The translations under genes and the position numbers were made by a program. From contig NZ_AP028947.1 in the NCBI RefSeq assembly GCF_036323495.1, forward strand, positions 3,224,001 to 3,288,000: DNA of 64,000 nt. Direction: 5' to 3'. Of this stretch, positions 36,471-46,800 are shown one piece after another (the first letter of the stretch is position 1; the number at the start of each line of letters is the position of its first letter). Origin of the DNA: Limnobacter thiooxidans (GTDB lineage: Bacteria > Pseudomonadota > Gammaproteobacteria > Burkholderiales > Burkholderiaceae_B). Below the pieces are notes generated by a model that saw only the letters and a list, made by a program, of their open reading frames with translations, did not search any database and had not been told where the DNA came from.

Positions 36471-37830
36471 GACGCAAATCCCAGGTGTGCACCGTCGACT
36501 CGGGCAGCAGATCCCATTCCCCGAAAGTCCACCCAAGCAGTGCGTCCGCCGCCTGCCATTCACACACCAGTTGCGAGTGGCCCAACTCCAGCGTCAATCC
36601 AAGTTGGCGCGTTTGCGGATCAATAGTGACCAGTAGCCGAAGGCTCAAATGCCCGGCAATCGGGTTGGTAAGACTCAAAACCGGTTTGCCCACACAGATG
36701 GCGCAATTCAGTTGAGCGTGCAAGGGAATGTTCTGCTGGCGAATCAAAAACGGTGAGCCCACAGGCAATTGCCCCACCGGAAAGCAGCCCTCCAAGGACC
36801 AGCTCAGACGAAAATCCTGAGGCAGGCAAATACTGAGCTGTGCAAGGCACCCTTCATGAATCAGACTGCCCTGCCAATCAATGCCACCGGCTGACACACT
36901 GAGGCCCAGTTCACCATGTGTGGCATACGCAAAACTACTTTCCTGGCTCACCCACCCCGCACTGAAAGCGAGATCTGCATACATCACAGGCGCTTCCAAC
37001 AGCAAGGTGGACTCGCGTAGCAAACCAGATTTTTTCCAATCTGAATCAAGGAGTTGACTGACAAGATCAGGCAACTCAAGACCACGTTTTTGACAGGATA
37101 GGCTGGCTTGCCTGGCATCCACAAGCCGTAGTTTCTGCAGCGGTGCAAAGCCGTGGGTCGCCCCTAGGCCAATCTCGCATTGATCGAACACCGGGTGTGG
37201 ATTGACACACCAGGGGTCAGGTGACAAGGCCCCCTGACACACCTTCGAGAGCAAACGCGGAACAGGAAACGAGGCCGATATTTTGTGCTGAAATCCGGAT
37301 GTCGTTCGAAGAAAGGTTGCTTGATCATGAACTGACTCAAGGGATGGGGATGTGCTGCCGGTATAACCAGTATGCGAGCAAGGCACATCAACAGGGCCAC
37401 AGTTGGTCAAGGGGTTTGACAGCGTATACAAACAATCGTGTTCCGGTTCAGGGCTGATCCACGCTTCATTGAAAAAACCAACACCGGAAAGAACCCGATG
37501 AATGTGCTGAAAGGCACCGCGGGGGACACCCGCCAGCAAGGCACTCGACACACAATGCGCAACCTGTATTTGTGCATCCTGACCGAGTGGTATGGACTCG
37601 AACTCAAGATCGCAGGCCATCAGACTGAAGAGGACACAGGCCTGATGATAGGCGCTGCGAATACCACGCAAATTCAGTTGTTCAATCCACGAGGAAACCA
37701 CTTCCGGGAAGTCTGCGTGAGCTGAGTATTTTTGGCGCGTATCCAGTTCGGTCAGCAGTGACTGAATTCGAATCTCGTGGTCACGCGTTGCAAGGTCTTC
37801 AAATTGAGCCTTCAGTTCGAGCGTCAACAT
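36463..37830 (-). CDS. Uncharacterised T6SS-linked protein (455 aa)
   Basis: No family recognised. A 455-residue cysteine-containing protein with no signal peptide. The first about 100 residues are helical; a later part is beta-rich, with paired strands such as LSLRLLVTIDPQTRQLGLTLELGHSQLVCEW. It lies after vgrG and a DUF4123-like gene, the place where T6SS effectors often sit, but it is coupled by overlaps to conserved regulators and I see no enzymatic motif. It may be a cargo, a baseplate accessory or an adaptor. Confidence 0.7.
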   Translation of the reverse strand: MLTLELKAQFEDLATRDHEIRIQSLLTELDTRQKYSAHADFPEVVSSWIEQLNLRGIRSAYHQACVLFSLMACDLEFESIPLGQDAQIQVAHCVSSALLAGVPRGAFQHIHRVLSGVGFFNEAWISPEPEHDCLYTLSNPLTNCGPVDVPCSHTGYTGSTSPSLESVHDQATFLRTTSGFQHKISASFPVPRLLSKVCQGALSPDPWCVNPHPVFDQCEIGLGATHGFAPLQKLRLVDARQASLSCQKRGLELPDLVSQLLDSDWKKSGLLRESTLLLEAPVMYADLAFSAGWVSQESSFAYATHGELGLSVSAGGIDWQGSLIHEGCLAQLSICLPQDFRLSWSLEGCFPVGQLPVGSPFLIRQQNIPLHAQLNCAICVGKPVLSLTNPIAGHLSLRLLVTIDPQTRQLGLTLELGHSQLVCEWQAADALLGWTFGEWDLLPESTVHTWDLRHG

Positions 37831-38285
37831 TTTGATACCACCTTGACCTGCAAGCTGCCATCTTGCTGACTGAACAACTCCACACCATTTTCTAATGCAA
37901 ACGCAAACAGTGTTACCGGACCGAACAGACGAACCAGGTCATCCCCATCAAGTCCACGCAATACCAGTTTCAAATAGCGGGGATCGAACCAGGGCCACAG
38001 ACGATTCTGACCCGACTCATCCTTCAGGGTGCGCAGACCACGCAAATGATTTTTCAGTGAAGAGAGCGGCTGATTTTCAAGTGCCACTGCATAACCTTGC
38101 GTGACAGGCTTCCAGACCCACGATTGTTGATCGCCCAGCGCATGACTGCCCAACTTGACGATTGACACCTTGCAGTCCACCAAGACAGGACCGCCAACAG
38201 GGCGCCCGTGGAATGCCGGGAACTCGGCCTCGGAAGTGCCTTTAAACAACTGCTCGCTGGGGGCTACACCATAGACTGACAGCAT
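37824..38285 (-). CDS. DUF4123-like T6SS adaptor
   Basis: A 153-residue protein. Its C-terminal part, RLWPWFDPRYLKLVLRGLD then VRLFGPVTLFAF, matches the conserved core of DUF4123 effector chaperones, which load cargo onto VgrG. The family is usually about 250-300 residues, so this is a short version. It begins 6 bp after the vgrG stop and overlaps the next gene by 7 bp, the usual place for such an adaptor. Confidence 0.65.
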   Translation of the reverse strand: MLSVYGVAPSEQLFKGTSEAEFPAFHGRPVGGPVLVDCKVSIVKLGSHALGDQQSWVWKPVTQGYAVALENQPLSSLKNHLRGLRTLKDESGQNRLWPWFDPRYLKLVLRGLDGDDLVRLFGPVTLFAFALENGVELFSQQDGSLQVKVVSKC

Positions 38286-38291
38286 GCGGAA

Positions 38292-40349
38292 TCAGGGAAT
38301 TGGATCAACAGGAGGCTCCACCACTTCCGGGGCCTGTGCTGTTTCGGGTGGCGCAGGTGAGGCACTGGCTGCCCCTGCACCACCGCCCCCGCTATTGACG
38401 GAGATGAATGGACCATTAAATACAATGCCAGAAGCCGAAATGACAATTGACGATCCACCTACATTCAGGGATAGGGTGGAACCTGCGGTCAATTTCAGAC
38501 TTGAACCCGCTTTCAAATTCCCCTGGGCCGAAGTGCCAAGACTGAGATTGCCCTCTGCCTGCAAATCCGTACTTCCGCTTGACTTGATGGAACACTGCCC
38601 GGTGGTACTGACTGCGATTTGACCCTGGTTGATGACACCCAGCAGGCCCTGGACCTTGGCCAGCAGATCGTCGTTGACGGTCAGGTGCAAAGCCTGCTCG
38701 ATTTGCTGGCTCAATTTCCCAAGAACCGTACGCGACACATCCTGCTTGATTTCTTCAATCAGATTGCCATGAATCAGGCGATGGGAATCGTTGCCAATTT
38801 CTTCGTGGCTGTCGTTCTTGATCAAACTCAAGTAGTCTTTTTCAGCCTGAAACCAGACATACTCGCTACCCAGTTTGTCTTCAAAACGCAATTCATTGAA
38901 ATTCGAGGGCGAACCTTTCTCGCTGGAATGCGAGCGCCAACCAGATACTGTTTTGTGGTCAGGCAGCGGGTATGGGACCTGTTGCTCTGCGTTGTACGTA
39001 ACGCCAGTGACCAGTGGCCGATCGGGATCGCCGTCCTCGAAAGACACTATCACTTCCTGTCCAATTCGCGGAATTGCAATGAAGCCCCAGCCTTTGCCCG
39101 CAACCGGTGACGCCACGCGCACCCAGCAAGAACTGTTTTCATTGCGTTGACCATACCGGTCCCAGTAAAACTGAACCTTGATGCGCCCAAATTCATCGGT
39201 GTGAATTTCCCGTCCTTCCGGCCCCACCACCAAAGCAGGCAAAGGGCCTTTGACATGGGGTTTTCTGGATTTGCGCTCAGGACGAAATGGGTGACTTGCC
39301 TCAATGCCCTGAAACTGGCAATCAAAGCTGGATTGCGTGCCACTGCTGGCTTCGGGCTCTGCTTCGTGAATATTCACCAATGTACTGATGATCAACAGAC
39401 TTTTGGAAAAGGCGGAATTGTCTTTGCACACCGTGGAAATCAGGTGGCCATTGCACACGCCGCGTGCCGCGGTGCTTGCATGAAAAACCTGCTGGCGACT
39501 TTGCGCCTCCTCAACCCGAAGCCGACTGTAGTGCGCGCCTTCCCCTTCATTGTCGTATTCGCCTGGATACTCGAAAACCTCGTAGGCTGCGTTGTATCCC
39601 TCGGTATTGCCTTGCGATGTCACCAACAGCGATGTCGACGGTGTTTTGAAGTTGTAGTCAGAATGCGCATGCCGGGGTGGTTCTATTGATTTGCGCAGGG
39701 ACATGCCGGCAATCATTTCTTCCGGCGTTAGTCGCCCCCCCGCCACCGAAGGATCATAGGCCAATGTGTCATAGGCCGGATAGGTGGGGTGGGCTGAAGC
39801 AGAGTCAACCAGCACCAGGGTGTGCTGATTTTTTGCATGTTCAAAAAAGAAGTAGATACCTTCCTGCTCGAGAATACGCCTCACAAAGTTGAGGTCACTT
39901 TCACCAAACTGGACCACGTAATCCCACACGCGTTTAGCGCCTTGCGTGCGATCAGAAAACCGCACGGCCGAATGACTGTGGCGGGCAATCACTTCTGCTA
40001 CGATGGTTGTCACGCTTTTGTTCTGATAAACGCGAAACTCCTGGTTTTTACCCAGCAGCCATGTCCAGGACTTCAGCTCCAGACGATAGCTGCAACGCCC
40101 ACCGGCAGCCAGCGAGGCTTGTTCCATTTCAACAATGACACCGTCGAAATATCGCAGGCTTTGAGCCCGTGTTTCAAATGCCAGGCACAGTGTTTTCCCG
40201 AGGAAGTCATCCGCATTCAAGGTGGCGGAATCAGACTCGAGAGAAACCGTGCCCGTGCTGTTCTCAGACAGGGACTCGTGCAACCTTGCGGAGCGAAAAT
40301 GCATTTCGTCCAGCGGGGCTGATCCGCTTAGTGTGATCAATCTGTTCAT
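38292..40349 (-). CDS. vgrG: T6SS spike protein VgrG (TssI)
   Basis: A 685-residue VgrG: gp27-like base (about 1-370, ending in FRPERKSRKPHVKGPLPALVVGP), gp5-like OB-fold (EFGRIKVQFYWDRYG, GWGFIAIPRIGQEVIV), then a beta-helix of short repeats (LKAGSSLKLTAGSTLSL). It ends in a short glycine/alanine/proline-rich tail, so I see no fused toxin domain. It forms the puncturing tip. Confidence 0.95.
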   Translation of the reverse strand: MNRLITLSGSAPLDEMHFRSARLHESLSENSTGTVSLESDSATLNADDFLGKTLCLAFETRAQSLRYFDGVIVEMEQASLAAGGRCSYRLELKSWTWLLGKNQEFRVYQNKSVTTIVAEVIARHSHSAVRFSDRTQGAKRVWDYVVQFGESDLNFVRRILEQEGIYFFFEHAKNQHTLVLVDSASAHPTYPAYDTLAYDPSVAGGRLTPEEMIAGMSLRKSIEPPRHAHSDYNFKTPSTSLLVTSQGNTEGYNAAYEVFEYPGEYDNEGEGAHYSRLRVEEAQSRQQVFHASTAARGVCNGHLISTVCKDNSAFSKSLLIISTLVNIHEAEPEASSGTQSSFDCQFQGIEASHPFRPERKSRKPHVKGPLPALVVGPEGREIHTDEFGRIKVQFYWDRYGQRNENSSCWVRVASPVAGKGWGFIAIPRIGQEVIVSFEDGDPDRPLVTGVTYNAEQQVPYPLPDHKTVSGWRSHSSEKGSPSNFNELRFEDKLGSEYVWFQAEKDYLSLIKNDSHEEIGNDSHRLIHGNLIEEIKQDVSRTVLGKLSQQIEQALHLTVNDDLLAKVQGLLGVINQGQIAVSTTGQCSIKSSGSTDLQAEGNLSLGTSAQGNLKAGSSLKLTAGSTLSLNVGGSSIVISASGIVFNGPFISVNSGGGGAGAASASPAPPETAQAPEVVEPPVDPIP

Positions 40350-40370
40350 TGCTGCGGCAAATGGTTCCGG

Positions 40371-40913
40371 TCAAGGCAAACGGCTGATTTCAACGCGCCG
40401 GTTGGCTGCCGAATAGGGTCGCTCGGCATCTGCCAGCCGTTCGGCCCCCTTGCCCTCGATGCGCAACAAGGCAGGTGAAACACCTTTGTGGGTCAGATAG
40501 CTCTTGACCGCTTTCGCACGCTCTGCCGACAAGGCCTGATTCAGCAACACATTGCCGCTTGCATCGGCATGGCCAGTGACTAGAATCGGTGGGGTACCAG
40601 CAGGGCGATTGCTCAAGACTTCTGCAAACACATCAAGCTGTTTTTTCAGGTCAACCGGCAACTCAGCCGAACCCAACTGAAAGTGGGCATTGGGAATTGA
40701 AAAGCGAACTGCGGGCTTGAAGCCCATGCACTTGAAACCATGCTTGCGCAATTCTTCACAGGCCTCTTCGGGAAAGAGACCTTCCTTAACCTGCTCGGCT
40801 GCGGGAACTGTATTTCCCAAATCAACCACCAATGATTCTGCGTGAGACAGGGCACTGAATGCGAGTGCCAACGGTGCAATAAACGCGAACTTCGCGATGT
40901 GTTTTTCAAACAT
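40371..40913 (-). CDS. Secreted OmpA-like peptidoglycan-binding protein
   Basis: A 180-residue protein with a signal peptide (SHA-ES near residue 25) and a C-terminal OmpA domain: F-x-x-GSAELPVDL, ILVTGHADASGNVLLNQALSAERA and the final RVEI. It probably anchors the T6SS to peptidoglycan. CCGGAG stands upstream of the ATG. First gene of the leftward T6SS arm, 21 bp before vgrG. Confidence 0.85.
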   Translation of the reverse strand: MFEKHIAKFAFIAPLALAFSALSHAESLVVDLGNTVPAAEQVKEGLFPEEACEELRKHGFKCMGFKPAVRFSIPNAHFQLGSAELPVDLKKQLDVFAEVLSNRPAGTPPILVTGHADASGNVLLNQALSAERAKAVKSYLTHKGVSPALLRIEGKGAERLADAERPYSAANRRVEISRLP

Positions 40914-41072
40914 AGCTACTCCGGAATAGGTAGGGCATCGGTAAAAAAATCACCTTAAAAAATCTCGTGTTAGGATTTTTCGCAACTTGGGCGTCGAGTC
41001 TATTCCATTTGAAAAAATCTGTTCAAAGAGTGATACATCCCAACAAACTTAGAGTGAACCCCCACCCCCGAT
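40914..41072. promoter_or_regulatory. Divergent promoter region of the T6SS arms
   Basis: This 159-bp AT-rich spacer separates the divergent OmpA and tssK genes, so it must hold both promoters. It carries a 7-bp inverted repeat (AAAAATC, GATTTTT) near 40970. I see no convincing sigma-54 site. Confidence 0.55.
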
Positions 41073-42437
41073 ATGACTAAAAACAGCCGAGTGATCTGGA
41101 GCGAAGGCCTCTTCCTACAGCCTCAACACTTCCAGCAACAAGAGCGATTTTTCGAGCATGAAATTCATGTTCGCTCATCGCATTTCAATGGGCATTTTCA
41201 TGGATTCCACACTTTGCAACTCGACGCCGACTTGCTGGTGGCTGGCAGAATTGGCGTGCTCAAGGCCACTGGATATTTTCCGGATGGAACCTATTTTTCA
41301 ATTCCTGACAAGGACCCTGCTCCGCCCTGCCTCACCCTGGCCAGCTTTCCCAATGCAGGCAAGGTGATGTTGTCCCTTGCCAATCCACACTGGCATGCGC
41401 CACAACTGGAATGGCAGGAAAACGGTGAAAACGCGGACAAACAGGCTCGACTGAAATTCGTGGGGGAGTCCGTGGAAATGCCCAATCACCATGACCCGGA
41501 ACTTGAACCGCAAAGTGTGGATGTCGCAAGACTTGCCAGCTTCCTGAGTGTCGACACCCAACACCAGGAGGGACATGTACAACTCCAGGTGTGTGAGTTA
41601 CTTTCCTCAAGGAATGGGGAAATTCGCATCAACGAGGCATTCATTGAACCCTGCCTGTGCAGCCTGCAGAATTCGAATATTCGTCGAGTACTGGATGCGG
41701 TACTGGCTTTGCTCGAAAGTAAAATCAGCCAGCTGCGCCAGCGGCGCATACGCAAGGGGAGCCACAACAGCTCGGAGATAGGTGACTTCCTGCTGTTGCA
41801 GGCCTGTGTGCAACACCGACTGATTTTTGCGCATTTACTGGGCAGCAAACAGGTTCACCCAGAGGCTGCATACCTGCGCCTGCTGGCGTGTTTGGGCTCG
41901 GTCACGCTGTACGGCGATGACAGCGCGGCAGATTTCTCACCCAGCTACAACCACGACAACCTTCGCCTTTGTTTTGACGGTGTACTGACTGCCATTCGAA
42001 ATGCCTTGGCAGGCCTGCATGACCAGCACGCCATCCAGATCCCTCTGACCCCCAAGCCTGGCGGCATTCACATCGGCCAAATTACTGACCGTACACTGGT
42101 GGACAACGCCCACTTTTACCTCTCGGTTCATGCTCTGGCACCCGAGGAACTGATTCAGCGACAGCTACCTAGCACAGTCAAGATTGGTCCAGTGGAAAAG
42201 CTTCGCGACCTGGTCAATCTCAACCTGCCAGGCGTAAGGCTGAAGTCAGTGCAACAAAGTCCAGCTGCATTGCCCCACTATGCGGACCACTTGTGTTTTC
42301 AGCTTGAAACACGTGCCGAGCCCTTGTGGAAACTGCTTGAACAAACCGGCCACCTGGCCATTCATTACGCCGGGGATTTGCCGGAACTTCGACTCGAGTT
42401 GTGGGCAGTTCGGCGTGAACAGGAGCGATTGCTTTGA
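41073..42437 (+). CDS. tssK: T6SS baseplate protein TssK
   Basis: A 454-residue TssK. The N-terminus VIWSEGLFLQPQHFQQQERF is the family signature. It links the baseplate to the membrane complex and binds TssL and TssM, whose genes follow; it overlaps tssL by 4 bp. Confidence 0.95.
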   Translation: MTKNSRVIWSEGLFLQPQHFQQQERFFEHEIHVRSSHFNGHFHGFHTLQLDADLLVAGRIGVLKATGYFPDGTYFSIPDKDPAPPCLTLASFPNAGKVMLSLANPHWHAPQLEWQENGENADKQARLKFVGESVEMPNHHDPELEPQSVDVARLASFLSVDTQHQEGHVQLQVCELLSSRNGEIRINEAFIEPCLCSLQNSNIRRVLDAVLALLESKISQLRQRRIRKGSHNSSEIGDFLLLQACVQHRLIFAHLLGSKQVHPEAAYLRLLACLGSVTLYGDDSAADFSPSYNHDNLRLCFDGVLTAIRNALAGLHDQHAIQIPLTPKPGGIHIGQITDRTLVDNAHFYLSVHALAPEELIQRQLPSTVKIGPVEKLRDLVNLNLPGVRLKSVQQSPAALPHYADHLCFQLETRAEPLWKLLEQTGHLAIHYAGDLPELRLELWAVRREQERLL

Positions 42438-43807
42438 GCAAGCATGACCCTTTTGCTTCGCTGGGCGGCGAACGCACCATCATCAAACCACGGCTGGGGA
42501 AACCCGCCAGTGCTGCCATTGATTCACTGGACAACCTGCTGGGCCCTGGCCCGCAACACATTACGCACGGGCAATTCAGCGAAGCGGAATCCGTGCAAGC
42601 ACAGGCAAGGCTTGACCACACGCTTGAACAACTTAAAGAGAGCCCTTCCGCCAGCAGGAATGTATTGCTGGCACAAGCCAGCCCCTTGCTACGCATGGTG
42701 TGCGCAATGGCCAGCGAAGCGCATATCACGTCAACAAAGGCATTGTCAGCCTGCTGGGCGAAAGGTTTGCTTGAACTGGACCGCACCCTGGAACACGCTG
42801 GGCGAGCACAAGCCGAACGGATTTCCATGCGTTATGTGCTGTGCACATTCATGGATGAACGCGCGGCAAATACGCCATGGGGCGGCTCGGGAAACTGGGC
42901 TGCACACAGCCTTCTGCTTCAGTTTTTCAGCGAGACATGGGGGGGCGAAAAGGTCTTTGCGCTGATTCAGAAAATGATGCAAAGCCCGACTGAAAACAGG
43001 GACCTTCTCGAAGTGATGGCGGTTATCCTCAGCCTGGGATTCAAAGGCAAATACCAGGTGGAATCGGGTGGTGACGTCGCGTTGCGGCAATTGCGAAGCA
43101 GGCTGTTTCAACTGGTACAGACCAACCCGCTTGACCCCATGAACCCTTTGCACCCGGCCTTCTGGAAATCCAGGGCACCGACGCCTGCAAAACGTTTGAA
43201 CCACATTCCACTGTGGCTGCCAATGTGTGCGCTTTCAGCACTCAGCAGCCTGATTTTTCTAGGTCTGTACTTTGACATGAATACGCAATCCGATCAGGCC
43301 TTTGCAAACATTGCAGAAACATCCTTCCCCCCACCACAGTTTCCACAAGCACAGGCAGCGCCAGTGGTGTCGGCAGTTGGCCTGGGCTTACCCCAGCAAT
43401 TGCGCGAGGAAATTGCAGTGGGACTGCTGACATTGAAGCAGGCTGGCAACAAATCCACCGTCATTCTGGTTGGAGACGGGCTGTTTGAATCCGGGAGTGC
43501 GGATATAAATCAAAAAGCAATTCCCCTTGTGGAGAAAGTGGCGCGCGAGCTGGCACTTCACCCGGGACAAATCACGGTAACGGGCTACACGGACAATCAG
43601 CCGATTCGATCAATCCGCTTTCCATCGAATTGGCAGTTGTCCTCTGAACGTGCAGAAAATATGGGGCAACGGATTGCCGTTTTTCTACCGAATACTGCAA
43701 TTGCCACGGAAGGTGCAGGCGCTGCAAACCCCATTGCACCGAACAACACGGCAGCAGGCCGTGCCTTGAACAGACGCGTTGAAATTGCACTGGTTCACGC
43801 CCAATAA
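42434..43807 (+). CDS. tssL: T6SS membrane protein TssL with OmpA-like domain
   Basis: A 457-residue DotU-type TssL: cytoplasmic helical domain (about 75-240, DERAANTPWGGSGNWA), one membrane segment (about 261-278), and a periplasmic OmpA-like domain (about 345-455, DNQPIRSIRFPSNWQLSSERA) for peptidoglycan. The start is TTG at 42434. Confidence 0.95.
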   Translation: MSKHDPFASLGGERTIIKPRLGKPASAAIDSLDNLLGPGPQHITHGQFSEAESVQAQARLDHTLEQLKESPSASRNVLLAQASPLLRMVCAMASEAHITSTKALSACWAKGLLELDRTLEHAGRAQAERISMRYVLCTFMDERAANTPWGGSGNWAAHSLLLQFFSETWGGEKVFALIQKMMQSPTENRDLLEVMAVILSLGFKGKYQVESGGDVALRQLRSRLFQLVQTNPLDPMNPLHPAFWKSRAPTPAKRLNHIPLWLPMCALSALSSLIFLGLYFDMNTQSDQAFANIAETSFPPPQFPQAQAAPVVSAVGLGLPQQLREEIAVGLLTLKQAGNKSTVILVGDGLFESGSADINQKAIPLVEKVARELALHPGQITVTGYTDNQPIRSIRFPSNWQLSSERAENMGQRIAVFLPNTAIATEGAGAANPIAPNNTAAGRALNRRVEIALVHAQ

Positions 43808-43823
43808 CCCACCTGAGTTCACC

Positions 43824-46800
43824 ATGCTTTTAAGATTTGTATTCTGCCTGCTGGCATTTTTCGGGTTTCTTGCGCTTGTCTGGTTTGTCGGTCCCATCGT
43901 GTCCATTGGTGAATACAAACCACTGGAGGGGCTTTGGCCGCGCTTTGCACTGATTGCTTTGATGGCGCTGCTGATCTTCGGCCCACTGGGCTGGCGTTGG
44001 TGGACCTTGAGGAAAGCCGAACAGGCGCTGAAAGTGGGTTTGACTCGACAGGATGAACAAGCCCGCGTTCAGTCTGCGAAGCTTCAGGAAATCTTTACCG
44101 AAGCGGTCAACACGCTAAAAAAGCACCAATCGCGCAAGGCCTGGTATCAGAGCAAACCCGGCCTGTACGAGCTGCCCTGGTACGTGATGATCGGCCCGCC
44201 CGGAAGTGGAAAAACAACTGCGCTCCATAATGCTGGCTTGCGATTTCCCTTGCAGGAGAACCTGGGCAAAGACCCTATCAAGGGAGTTGGTGGAACACGG
44301 AACTGCGACTGGTGGTTCACTGACCAGGCTGTGCTGATTGACACGGCTGGGCGCTTCACTACCCAGGACTCCGACCAGGCCACTGACGCAGCAGCATGGA
44401 ATTCGTTCCTGGGCTTACTTAAAAAACACCGCCCCAGGCAACCCGTTAATGGGGTTCTGTTGACGCTCAGTATTCACGAGCTGCTAGATTCGCCGGCACA
44501 GAGAAGAGAAACAGCGGGAAAAATTGCGCTGCGTCTGCAGGAAATGATTCGAATACTGGGCATGTGCCCGCCCGTCTATGTACTGGTGACAAAACTGGAT
44601 CTATTGTCAGGCTTCAAGGAAACGTTTGGCCGCTTGAGTGAACAGGAACGTGCTCAAGCCTGGGGGGTGAATTTTGAACACCCAAACCTGCTTGACATCA
44701 CCCTGAAAGACACCCTTCCACACGCACTGAACGAAATGATTGCCCGCCTGAGTGAGCAGTTGAATGTCCGCCTGGACCGAGAGGAGCTTGAACATCGCAG
44801 GATCAAACTGTTTGAATTTCCGCTGGCCATGGCGCAGTTGAAACCGGCGATTGAAGACGTTTTGCTACAGGCACTTCAATGCGGAAGCCCCTTTGAGAAG
44901 CCCATTACGCTGCGTGGGGTTTACTTCAGCAGCGGGACTCAGGATGGCAATGTGTTTGACCGAATTTTATCGGGCATGGGTACACCCAGTCGCCACGCGG
45001 ATACCAACACGGCTGGACAGGGCAAAAGTTTTTTCATTCAAGCCATGTTGTCGAAAGTGGTATTCGCAGAACAACACCTGGCTGCCTACGTGAGACGCAA
45101 GGCTCTGCTGTCAACAGTGAGCTATTTCGCAACCCTGGGTCTTGCGCTGTTGGTGTTCGGCTTGCTCTGTGCAGGCTGGTGGCTTAGCCACACCAACAAC
45201 AGTAACGCCATGGCCCAAACGCTTGATCGGAGTAGCGTCATGAAAGCGCAGGCTGCTGCACTGCCCACAGAGGCACAAGCTTCGCTACAAGCCCTGTTCA
45301 GGGCATTGGACACCCTTCAGGGTGTGGTCACCCAAAGCCCGGACGAATTGACCTACCACTTGGGTTTGAATCAGGACGTAAAACTGCAACAGGCCGAGCA
45401 ACTGGCTTACCGGCGAGCCTTGTCAGAAGCATTGATGCCCCATGTGGCCAAACGCCTTGAAGACCGGCTTAGAGCGTCATTGAACCAGGACATGGAACTG
45501 GCCTATGAATCATTGAAAGCCTACGTGATGATCCATTCGCCACAGTATTTCGATGCGCAAGCGCTAGCCAGCTGGGTGGTTTTTGACTGGAAACAGAATG
45601 TGTTTTCTGCTTATGGACCTGACTTGAAAACCCGTGCGGTGGCGCATCTGGAAGCCGCCATTGCGCTGGGCGCACCCACCGGGTTGCCTGCAATTGACCT
45701 TGAACTGGTCAATACCGCCCGGCAGGCCATTGGCGTGCAATCACTGGAGCAACGTCTGTACAAACGCATGCTGCGGTTTTTCAAACCCGGTTCAATACCC
45801 GATTTCAATCTGATTCAAACCGTGGGGGTCAGTGCGGCGGCTGTGTTCACCCGACCCAGTGGCCAATCCCTGAACCAGGGTGTCGATGCTTTTTTCACGC
45901 GCGAAGCGTATGTCAGTCATTTCCTGCCCAGCCTGCCTGCCGAAGCGGCACGCTTGAACAAGGAGGCTGGCTGGGTCATGGGCGACAGCCATGCAGCCCT
46001 CAACGACGAACCCCACAACCTGCTTCAACGAACACGCCAGCTTTACATCGAGGACTACATCAATACATGGGACAGCTATTTGAAAGATGTGGAAATTCAG
46101 CGCCCCACTCAGTTTGACCAAGCGGTTAATCTGGCCCGCGTGCTGGCTTCACCGCAATCGCCCTTGAAGAAGTTTCTTGAGGGGGTGTCTGGGAACACCA
46201 GGCTGGCAGGTCAATCGACACAGCTTGCGTCCAAAGCGGAGTCTTTGGCCAATCAAAAAGCTTCGCAAAGCCTGTCAAGCAACGCTGCCTTGCTGGCGGA
46301 TTCAGACTTCAAACCCGTGGATATCGACGTGCCACTGGAGCAGCAGGTTGATGATTATTTCAGCGACATCAATGGTCTGTTCGAAGGCAACCCACCAAGC
46401 TATGCGCAAGTGTCGACGTTGCTGAATGACCTGTATGCACAGCTTGCCGCTGTGGCCAGCGCCAAAAAAAGCAAAACAGCGCCACCGCCGCCAGCAGCCA
46501 TGGACGCCCTGCAGGTGGGTGCTGGTTTGCTGCCTGAACCGGTACGCGCCATTGTCGGGCAGTTGGCAGGCCAAGGCAGCGCACAAGGCAGAGCCGCAGA
46601 ACGGGCCAACCTGACGGCCGACCTGCGACCACTGCAAGAGGTTTGTCAGCGCACCGTGGCGAATCGTTACCCCATCCATGCCGGGTCAGGTCTGGATGTG
46701 CTGACCGACGATTTCGCACGCTTTTTCGGCCCATCGGGCTTGATGGACCAGTTCTTTTCCAGCCGACTGGCCAACCTGGTGGACACAGGCACTGGCAGTT

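Noticed and set aside
38292..40349. Evolved VgrG with a fused effector
   Set aside because: After the beta-helix only a short Gly/Ala/Pro-rich tail remains.
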